A stretch of 5,625 bases of DNA from NCBI GenBank assembly GCA_017531065.1, contig JAFXLR010000146.1, positions 1 through 5,625 of the forward strand, in the 5' to 3' direction. A program made the position numbers and the translations under genes. The stretch comes from Bacilli bacterium. Its GTDB lineage: Bacteria > Bacillota_I > Bacilli_A > RFN20 > CAG-826. Each line of letters opens with the position of its first letter. Position 1 is the stretch's first letter. The notes under the pieces were generated by a model, which was given only the letters and a program-made list of their open reading frames with translations, ran no database searches and was not told the DNA's origin. Shown here in pieces: positions 1 through 4,763 of this stretch.

Positions 1-227
1 CGCGTCCCCTCGGTTTGAACCTGTTCCAAAACGGAACAAGTTGACACATCGAGTTCGCCATCAGACAAGATATTTGAAACGTGCTTCACAATCGCAGGTC
101 TTTTAACTCCAAAGAGCAAAGCCATTTCCTCCATCCTAAGCCAAACAGTCTCCTCTGAAGGAGAGACACTAACATCGAGTACTACGTTGTCATGCTGAAA
201 CCTGACTATCTCAAACTTGTTTCCCAT
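1..227 (-). CDS. rhuM: RhuM-family protein, N-terminal part (truncated by window edge)
   Basis: The first 75 residues are visible; the rest lies beyond the left edge. They match the start of the RhuM family as I know it: a short beta-rich stretch (residues 5-21), then ETVWLRMEEMALLFGV (26-41), which begins a helix-turn-helix-like segment (about 32-54, ending HVSNIL), then DGELD (56-60) and the family-typical end STCSVLEQVQTEGT (62-75). RhuM is named after a gene of a Salmonella pathogenicity island; its biochemical role is unknown to me, and relatives are common in accessory and defence-type regions. The start is ATG at 227-225, preceded by AGGAGA at a good distance. The gene is separated from the upstream membrane-protein gene by a terminator, so it is probably transcribed on its own. 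Family assignment is from recalled sequence pattern, not a search. Confidence 0.85.
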   Translation of the reverse strand, partial: MGNKFEIVRFQHDNVVLDVSVSPSEETVWLRMEEMALLFGVKRPAIVKHVSNILSDGELDVSTCSVLEQVQTEGT

Positions 228-251
228 TTTCTTTCTCCTGAACGACGATTC

Positions 252-282
252 GGGGAAACCCCTCACTTATATCTATAGTGAG
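252..282. promoter_or_regulatory. Two adjoining inverted repeats in the rhuM upstream region
   Basis: Positions 252-262 form GGGG-AAA-CCCC and 262-282 form CTCACT-N9-AGTGAG (plus strand). On the minus strand the second repeat spans AT-rich -10-like sequences (TATAGA, TATAAG) about 35-50 bases upstream of the rhuM start. No good -35 element is seen at the right spacing. The arrangement could be an operator over a promoter, or hairpins in a leader RNA. Function is inference. Confidence 0.35.
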
Positions 283-330
283 TTAAAATGTTTTTTTCGT
301 TATCCGTTTTGTATAAAGAGCCCCTGCTTA

Positions 331-355
331 ACAAAAAAGACCCCCGAAAGGTCTT
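331..355 (-). terminator. Rho-independent terminator after the membrane-protein gene
   Basis: Read on the minus strand, AAGACC (355-350) pairs with GGTCTT (342-337) around a 7-base loop, and the distal arm runs into six T residues (338-333). It lies about 118 bases past the stop codon of the 287-residue gene and before rhuM, separating the two transcription units. The stem is only 6 bp but the U tract is clean. Confidence 0.65.
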
Positions 356-472
356 ATTTGATAGTGGTTAAAGAAGATGTTTTTAATACAACCTTCTTCC
401 TCTTGCATATAGCCGATGTTATCGAATGTTTTCAGCTTTTTCCTATAAACAAACAGTTATGAGCTGCTCGGT

Positions 473-1336
473 TTATTTGAGCCCGCTGAGTTCCGCAAAG
501 AAACCGCTCGGATCATTCATGTCCATTATCGCAAGCAGTTTGGCAACGCCGTCTACGATAAAACCATTGTTTTCGAGCCATTCCATGGATTTGTCAACGT
601 CGTCGATTGCCATTTTGTCTATGGTCAAGTAGCGTTCTTCCTCCTTGCCAGACACGGACAGTTTAACAACTACATAAGATTCCGATAGACCTAGGAGATA
701 GAGCTCCTCATAAAGGGAGAACAAGCCAAGGAAGAGGGAGAGATCCTCCTTCTCAATCTCCATCGGAGCGAACTTGAATTTCTTTTCCTTCCCCGTTGTA
801 AAGTTCTTGTAAGTCGATACCGCGGTTTTCGCCTTGCGCTTCTGTTCTTGATAGAAGTTATCAATGACGTGCGTCCCCTTAACGACTCTCAGCTCAATGG
901 TTTCTAAATTGTTGATTCGCTTCTCCTCGCGAAAAAAGGCGGTCGACGATTCCTTAAGAGGATATTCGAAAAAGGAGACAACCCTGCCGTCCACCTCGCC
1001 CGTTATCCTAAGGCCCTTCAATTGATAGACGTCGCCTCCTTGATGCGTCCTTACCACCTTGGCTCTCGGATTCTTGACAGAAATAGTCACGGTTTCGTTT
1101 TGATACAACTTCGTCTTCAATTTGATGGTCAAGATGGAGCGAATGATGACCGGGACAGCAAAAGCGCACGGAAACACGATTTTCGGCCATAGTGACCCAG
1201 GCACAAATGCAAGGAAAATGGTCACGAAGCAGACGACCCCGCAGATCAGGGCCACCACATCGTACGTGAAATACCAACTCAAAATAAGATCGATTTGCTT
1301 TTTGGATCTTCCTTCGATTGGATTCTTGCTGCCCAT
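473..1336 (-). CDS. Unrecognised membrane-anchored protein with two N-terminal transmembrane helices (287 aa)
   Basis: I do not recognise the family. The protein starts with a short charged segment rich in Lys and Arg (1-16), then two hydrophobic helices (about 27-46 and 50-71) joined by a very short turn, so both ends should be on the same side; positive charges flanking both helices favour the cytoplasm. The remaining 215 residues look soluble and mixed alpha/beta: a beta-like region (about 76-125), a Lys-rich helical part (about 160-185), a hydrophobic helical stretch (LSLFLGLFSLYEELYLLG) and a C-terminal end with EWLENNGF. No catalytic motif, signal peptide cleavage site or Cys pair stands out. 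The ATG at 1336 has only a weak purine-rich ribosome site (AGAGAAAG). A promoter-like sequence lies about 90 bases upstream and a terminator follows. Coding status is supported by length, TAA stop and sensible composition. Confidence 0.75.
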   Translation of the reverse strand: MGSKNPIEGRSKKQIDLILSWYFTYDVVALICGVVCFVTIFLAFVPGSLWPKIVFPCAFAVPVIIRSILTIKLKTKLYQNETVTISVKNPRAKVVRTHQGGDVYQLKGLRITGEVDGRVVSFFEYPLKESSTAFFREEKRINNLETIELRVVKGTHVIDNFYQEQKRKAKTAVSTYKNFTTGKEKKFKFAPMEIEKEDLSLFLGLFSLYEELYLLGLSESYVVVKLSVSGKEEERYLTIDKMAIDDVDKSMEWLENNGFIVDGVAKLLAIMDMNDPSGFFAELSGLK

Positions 1337-1346
1337 TTTCTTTCTC
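1332..1346 (-). repeat. 15-base start-region sequence shared with rhuM (second copy at 223-237)
   Basis: The plus-strand sequence cccattttctttctc occurs at 1332-1346 and again at 223-237. In both places it covers the ribosome-binding region, the ATG and the Gly second codon (proteins begin MGSK and MGNK). Upstream of it the sequences differ: rhuM has the stronger AGGAG. This may be a duplicated translation-initiation segment or chance in a purine-rich leader. Confidence 0.5.
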
Positions 1347-1380
1347 TAACCTAATTGCTTCAAAGCGTCAGCAGCCATAA

Positions 1381-1397
1381 AGGGACCAAACGTCCCT
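1381..1397 (-). other. Perfect small hairpin in the leader of the membrane-protein gene
   Basis: AGGGAC-N5-GTCCCT is a perfect 6 bp stem with 5-base loop, placed between the putative promoter and the ATG at 1336. On the minus strand it is followed only by TTTATGG, a poor U tract, so termination would be weak at best. It may shape a leader of about 85 bases. Confidence 0.4.
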
Positions 1398-1427
1398 GGG
1401 TGGTGCCAACTCTTTTCAACGCCAATA

Positions 1428-1456
1428 ATTATAGTTTTTCAGATGCCGTTTGTCTT
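1428..1456 (-). promoter_or_regulatory. Putative sigma-A-type promoter for the 287-aa membrane-protein gene
   Basis: On the minus strand AAGACA (1456-1451, 4 of 6 to TTGACA) is separated by 17 bases from a perfect TATAAT (1433-1428). Transcription would begin near 1421 and give a leader of about 85 bases before the ATG at 1336. Spacing and the -10 box are good; the -35 is moderate. Confidence 0.5.
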
Positions 1457-1480
1457 GTTGATCAGCCGCAATCTCTGCCG

Positions 1481-1565
1481 CCGTGCGCAAATGGAAACCC
1501 TTCCGTGCGTCTATGGGCCGCTTCCGTGCGTCAATGAGGCTTAACCATGTGTGAATTTAAACCTT
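1481..1565. repeat. Four degenerate tandem repeats of 21-22 bp
   Basis: Units start at 1481, 1503, 1524 and 1545 (22, 21, 21, 21 bases). The first three share CCGTGCG followed by YMWATGR; the fourth (CCATGTGTGAAT) matches about 9 of the first 14 positions. The tails also partly agree (ending in CTT in units 1, 2 and 4). The array lies in a gene-free stretch, upstream of the putative promoter of the membrane-protein gene. Two helical turns per unit would place sites on one DNA face, as in arrays of protein-binding sites; it could equally be a decayed repeat. Confidence 0.55.
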
Positions 1566-1594
1566 AATTAGTCAAGTTTTGCATCCGATTTTAT

Positions 1595-1646
1595 CGATGA
1601 CGGGGTTTTCGCTTTTGATGAAAACAGGAAAACCCGCATATCATCG
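1595..1646. other. Long imperfect stem-loop in the gene-free stretch
   Basis: CGATGA (1595-1600) pairs with TCATCG (1641-1646), and CGGGGTTTTC (1601-1610) pairs with GAAAACCCGC (1628-1637) after a 3-base bulge, with one C/C mismatch. The apical part contains another short pairing (TTTT with AAAA). No U tract follows on either strand, so it is not a standard terminator. It lies just downstream of the tRNA-Trp terminator. It could be a structured RNA, an extra processing hairpin or the remnant of a small palindromic element. Confidence 0.45.
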
Positions 1647-1656
1647 GCATTATCAA

Positions 1657-1690
1657 GAAAAAACGTTCCTGACGATTGTATCAAGAACGT
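1657..1690 (-). terminator. Rho-independent terminator of tRNA-Trp
   Basis: On the minus strand ACGTTCTTGA (1690-1681) pairs with TCAGGAACGT (1672-1663) through a 10 bp stem with one U-G wobble and an 8-base loop, followed directly by a run of T (1663-1658). The wobble pairs only in the minus-strand RNA; in plus orientation it is a mismatch, which fixes the direction. It starts 10 bases past the tRNA 3' end and may also end transcripts running in from trkH. Confidence 0.85.
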
Positions 1691-1700
1691 ATTAATTATC

Positions 1701-1774
1701 TGGCAGGGGCGGAAGGAATCGAACCCTCATCAAAGGTTTTGGAGACCTCTGTTCTACCACTGAACCACGCCCCT
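1701..1774 (-). tRNA. tRNA-Trp (anticodon CCA)
   Basis: A full cloverleaf of 74 bases reads on the minus strand. The acceptor stem is AGGGGCG with CGCCCCT, followed by discriminator G and an encoded CCA. The D arm is GTTC/GAAC with a GG-containing loop; the anticodon stem GAGGT/ACCTT encloses the loop CTCCAAA, giving anticodon CCA; the variable loop has 4 bases; the T arm is GAGGG/CCTTC with loop TTCGATT. The D stem has a U11-A24 pair. From memory, this resembles the Bacillus subtilis tRNA-Trp, especially in the anticodon arm. It has its own promoter and terminator although it follows trkH by only 65 bases. Confidence 0.97.
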
Positions 1775-1797
1775 ACGGCCTAATTCAGGCGAGCGTT

Positions 1798-1826
1798 ATT
1801 ATAACCCTCGTGAAGATTAGCGACAA
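1798..1826 (-). promoter_or_regulatory. Promoter of tRNA-Trp
   Basis: On the minus strand TTGTCG (1826-1821) is followed by exactly 17 bases and TATAAT (1803-1798). Transcription would start near 1791, about 17 bases before the mature tRNA 5' end. It sits between the trkH stop codon and the tRNA, so the tRNA need not depend on the upstream operon. Confidence 0.8.
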
Positions 1827-1839
1827 GAAGAAAGAATGA

Positions 1840-3546
1840 TTAATCCAAAGATGGACGGGCTTTTTTGGAATTGAGCCTCGCTTCGCGGATTGGATCGATG
1901 ATGAATCTCCATAAAGCGAAGATGATAGGAAGGATCTCTAGACGTCCGAAGAACATGGCCATCGTCTCAACCCAGATGAAGCCGTTGTAGGCAAGCGGAT
2001 GAGCAACCTTATATCCGACATAATCCATCATGGACATGCCTTCCGAGGTGAATCCGTTCATGAATTCATAGAAGCAGCGCTGGAACCATTCTGCCTGGTT
2101 GAGTCCTGGGAGAGGAGGCAAGAACATCAAGGTCATTCCTCCCACTACCGCGACGATTAAGACGAGAAGGGTATAGTTTCTCGCTTCTTTAACTGAAGCT
2201 TCATCCACTTCTTTGAGGACGCCTAAACGCCTGACGACGCGAGGAGAGATGGTTCTATCTGAGGTGTCATGGTATCTAAGGAACCAATAGAATTCCTTGC
2301 CAAGGATGCCGATACGGTACTGCTTGATGCCACCTGCGGTCGAACCCATTCCACCACCGATGGTCATGAAGACCCAGCCAAGGAAGAAGCAAACCGGACC
2401 GAGCTTAAGGATGGATGGGAAGTTCGCAAATCCTGAGGTGGTCAAGGACGTGATTGTGAAATAGGTGCCATATCTAAGGGAGGAAAGGAAATCGAGTCCT
2501 TCGCCTTCGTTATAGAGATATGTCATCGAGAGGGAGCAGATAAGGATGCCGACGACGAGGAGAGCGCCAGTCAAGACGATCTCGATGTCGCAGAAGAAGT
2601 CTTTGAGTTTGCCTCTTAACGCAAAGGTGTGAAGGACAAGGCTCGTCGCACCGGCAAGCATAAGGACGCAGGTGATGATCTCGATGCCTAAGCTGTTAGT
2701 GACCGTATAGGAGAGATTGTTGATCTCACCAAGCGGCATATTCTGACAGAAGAAATAGATGGACTCCGACCTCGTGGAGAAGCCTCCTGTTCCTAAGCAG
2801 CTCATGGATGTGCAGACCGCCTCAAACGGAGGCATGCCAGCGAGCCATAAGCCTAATGAGCCTGCAGCGACCCATCCGGCATAGACAAGGAAGATGATCT
2901 TCGCGGATTTGGCTAAGTTAGGGACGATCTGGTCGTTATGGCCTTCAGCGAAGTAGAGTTTGAAGTTCTGCCTGCTGGCGATGATCGAGGTAAGGAGAAG
3001 GACAAGACCGACGCCTCCGATGAATTGCATAAAGGCACGATGGAAAAGGAAGACATGGGAATAACCATAAGCGGAGCAGGAATCCACTCCTAATGGGCTG
3101 CTGGCCACGCCATCGAGATAAGCGCTCTTTGGGAAAAGGGTGAGACCGGTGGTCGTGAATCCTGAGGTTGCCTCAAAGAAGCACTCAGAGAAGGACATGT
3201 TGAGATTGGCGGAGGCATCTCCGAAGTTGAGCCAGGAGAACCTGGTCAAGAAGAACGGCATCGCGCCAGAAAGGATGGCGCCGATCCAGATAAGGACAAG
3301 AAGGACCGCGTCTTCTTTCGGACGGAAACGGAGTTTCTCTCTTCCGGCTACGAGGAGCTTGTATAGAAGGATGCCGACTCCGATATCGATAACGGCAGGA
3401 ACGATGAAGTCGAGAAGGACCTTCCACTCACCTGGATAGAAGATGAGGGTGAGCAATGGAAAAAGGATGACGACCCCCTCAAACGCGAGGAAAAGGCCAA
3501 GATAACCGAATATCAGTCGGAATCCTTTTGCCGGTGCTTTTTTCAT
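1840..3546 (-). CDS. trkH: Trk-type potassium uptake protein TrkH (membrane pore subunit, 568 aa)
   Basis: TrkH/KtrB-family proteins are potassium translocation pores built from four pseudo-repeats, each with a selectivity-filter loop, in the cytoplasmic membrane. All four loops are visible: TTTG at 131-134, GTGGFS at 252-257, TTSGF at 369-373 and TSEGMS at 500-505. The family hallmark GGGMGSTAGGIK spans 397-408 and the C-terminal GRLEILP 534-540. Hydrophobic helices fill the rest, and the length fits TrkH better than the shorter KtrB. The ATG at 3546 has a weak SD (AAGG, 7 bases away) and lies 9 bases after the trkA-like stop, so translation may be coupled. It is last in the run before tRNA-Trp. 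The fourth filter has Glu502 where relatives usually have a small or hydrophobic residue. TrkH normally needs TrkA-type RCK subunits, which are encoded directly upstream. Confidence 0.95.
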   Translation of the reverse strand: MKKAPAKGFRLIFGYLGLFLAFEGVVILFPLLTLIFYPGEWKVLLDFIVPAVIDIGVGILLYKLLVAGREKLRFRPKEDAVLLVLIWIGAILSGAMPFFLTRFSWLNFGDASANLNMSFSECFFEATSGFTTTGLTLFPKSAYLDGVASSPLGVDSCSAYGYSHVFLFHRAFMQFIGGVGLVLLLTSIIASRQNFKLYFAEGHNDQIVPNLAKSAKIIFLVYAGWVAAGSLGLWLAGMPPFEAVCTSMSCLGTGGFSTRSESIYFFCQNMPLGEINNLSYTVTNSLGIEIITCVLMLAGATSLVLHTFALRGKLKDFFCDIEIVLTGALLVVGILICSLSMTYLYNEGEGLDFLSSLRYGTYFTITSLTTSGFANFPSILKLGPVCFFLGWVFMTIGGGMGSTAGGIKQYRIGILGKEFYWFLRYHDTSDRTISPRVVRRLGVLKEVDEASVKEARNYTLLVLIVAVVGGMTLMFLPPLPGLNQAEWFQRCFYEFMNGFTSEGMSMMDYVGYKVAHPLAYNGFIWVETMAMFFGRLEILPIIFALWRFIIDPIREARLNSKKARPSLD

Positions 3547-3555
3547 ATTGGTGCC

Positions 3556-4299
3556 TTAATCTTGTTTTTTCCTTCTGCGGGATTTCTTCTCTTCTTTGAC
3601 TTCGGCAGCAGGTTCTTCTGGTTTTTCTTCAACCATGGACTTCTGCCTCTTTAAGAAGCGAAGGATCTCCACTTCGTTCTCTTTGGCGCAGGCGACGACA
3701 AGGGTGTCCATCGGACGGAGGACGAGGTCGCCGTTAGGAATGATGAAGTTATAGTTACGGACGACATAGGCGATCGAAGCGTTCTTCGGGAAGCCCATAT
3801 CTTTGATGGCTTGGTCGCAGATCCAGTATTTCGGAAGGAGGGTGGCCTCGATCATGACGATCTTCTCATTGTCGAGAGAGAGCGACTTGATGAGGGATTC
3901 CGCGTTGGATTCGTTTTTGATGGATTTGGCAAGGAGGTAAGTCGAAGAGATGACGACATCGATGCCAAGCTTCTTATAAAGGTCAACGTTTGCTGGGTTT
4001 GAGACGGCGCAGATGCACTTCTTGATGTGGAAGTTCCTCTTTGCCATGAGGCAAGAGGCGAAGTTATCGGTGTCCTTTTTGCAAAGGGAAATGAAAATAT
4101 CGGCGTCATAAACGCGAGCTGCCTCAAGGATGGCGTTATGCCATGGATCGCCGATCGTGACGGCGACGTGCTTTCTTTCCATGAGGGTCTGGGCCACCGC
4201 TTCGCTACCATTGATGACGGTAAGGCGGTTTTCCTTCGTGTTGAACATGTCGATGATGTAGGCGGCATCTGAGTCGCCGTTAGCGATTACGATGTGCAT
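3556..4299 (-). CDS. trkA: TrkA-type RCK protein with degenerate nucleotide site, RCK_N plus RCK_C (247 aa)
   Basis: This is a cytoplasmic regulatory subunit of the Trk potassium system by family and context. Residues 1-130 follow the RCK_N Rossmann-like fold, and about 140-218 fit an RCK_C domain (with ASIAYVVRNYNFIIPNGD and the DTLVV strand). The usual GxGxxG is reduced to A6-N7-G8-D9-S10-D11, and the acidic residue expected after strand 2 is Asn30, so normal NAD(H) or ATP binding looks doubtful. The last 29 residues form a charged tail, first Glu-rich, then ending SRRRKKQD. The ATG at 4299 is preceded by GAGAGG inside the end of the upstream gene, and the gap is 3 bases; 9 bases separate it from trkH. 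It probably assembles with the 141-residue TrkA protein into a mixed ring on TrkH; that assembly is inference. Confidence 0.9.
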   Translation of the reverse strand: MHIVIANGDSDAAYIIDMFNTKENRLTVINGSEAVAQTLMERKHVAVTIGDPWHNAILEAARVYDADIFISLCKKDTDNFASCLMAKRNFHIKKCICAVSNPANVDLYKKLGIDVVISSTYLLAKSIKNESNAESLIKSLSLDNEKIVMIEATLLPKYWICDQAIKDMGFPKNASIAYVVRNYNFIIPNGDLVLRPMDTLVVACAKENEVEILRFLKRQKSMVEEKPEEPAAEVKEEKKSRRRKKQD

Positions 4300-4302
4300 G
4301 CT

Positions 4303-4728
4303 TTATTTCCTCTCATCCTGTTCGATTTCGTTATATTTGACCAAGGTAAGGTCGAATGGGTAGATTGCTTTGACGTTCTGTAGGCCTTCGACGAGGGCGC
4401 CTTTATCTGGGTCATCGAAACGCACGATGGTGCGTGGGACGGCATAGACAAGCGAGCAGACATAGGCGAGGAAAAGGTTGACGTTATCATCACCAGTGAC
4501 AATAACGACCTGCCCTGCCGTCTTGATATCGCAATGCTCCTCAAGAGCGAACATGTCTGTGGAATCGGCGTTCACTTTGAAGCCGCTGAATGTGTCATCA
4601 AGGCCATAGAAGGCTTTTGGGTTTGGGTCGACGACGATGACGTCCTGACCTTTGGCGGCGGCACGGTTGGCGATACCGCTTCCGAGTCTACCTACGCCGA
4701 TGACGATGGTTTTATTTTTGTTTGCCAT
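4303..4728 (-). CDS. trkA: Short TrkA-type protein with an intact RCK_N domain only (141 aa)
   Basis: The protein is a single RCK_N (TrkA_N) domain. It shows G11-V-G13-R-L-G16, the nucleotide-binding turn, and Asp34 at the end of strand 2, which in NAD-binding relatives holds the ribose. NADSTD (53-58) and VTGDDNVN (77-84) are also typical. It ends after about 140 residues with no RCK_C domain, whereas TrkA proteins usually have RCK_N plus RCK_C, once or twice. It would sense nucleotide and gate TrkH together with the next gene's product, in which the nucleotide motif is lost. The stop is 3 bases before the next ATG. No Shine-Dalgarno sits at normal distance: AGAAGG is about 15 bases from the ATG at 4728. 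A TATAAT box ends 7 bases before the ATG. An alternative start further in would lose strand 1, so 4728 is preferred. Confidence 0.92.
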   Translation of the reverse strand: MANKNKTIVIGVGRLGSGIANRAAAKGQDVIVVDPNPKAFYGLDDTFSGFKVNADSTDMFALEEHCDIKTAGQVVIVTGDDNVNLFLAYVCSLVYAVPRTIVRFDDPDKGALVEGLQNVKAIYPFDLTLVKYNEIEQDERK

Positions 4729-4735
4729 AGCGCTG

Positions 4736-4763
4736 ATTATATACCTTCTTTTAGAAGAGGCAA
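4736..4763 (-). promoter_or_regulatory. Possible internal promoter for the trk module, with small inverted repeat
   Basis: On the minus strand TTGCCT (4763-4758) is followed by 16 bases and a perfect TATAAT (4741-4736), which overlaps the stop codon of the DUF5662 gene. The start point would fall at or one base from the trkA ATG (4728), implying a leaderless message. The spacer holds a perfect CTTCT-AAA-AGAAG inverted repeat (4757-4745), possibly an operator. AT-rich chance matches are common, hence modest confidence. Confidence 0.45.

Noticed and set aside
273..283. 11-base match to the phage T7 promoter core
   Set aside because: It lacks the upstream T7 contacts and the GGGAGA start region, and no T7-like polymerase is suggested by context. 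Likely chance within the inverted repeat.
356..472. Small minus-strand frame of 27 codons between the membrane gene and the terminator
   Set aside because: It reads into the terminator hairpin, has ordinary AT-rich composition and no recognisable product.
1355..1537. Plus-strand open frame of 60 codons in the gap
   Set aside because: It runs across the leader hairpin, the promoter-like boxes and the tandem repeats, has no convincing ribosome site, and its product resembles no family I know.
1418..1556. Minus-strand frame across the tandem repeats (would include 7-residue repeats)
   Set aside because: It has no plausible start with ribosome site and lies where a promoter is expected. A decayed gene end is possible but not supportable.
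1..1774. Genomic island integrated at tRNA-Trp
   Set aside because: I saw no duplicate of the tRNA 3' end, no integrase and no terminal repeats inside the window. The distal boundary could be outside, so it is only a possibility.
3140..3439. Plus- and minus-strand frames of 80-99 codons inside trkH
   Set aside because: They are out-of-frame shadows of the clearly conserved TrkH coding sequence; the same applies to the frames opposite the two trkA genes and sir2.
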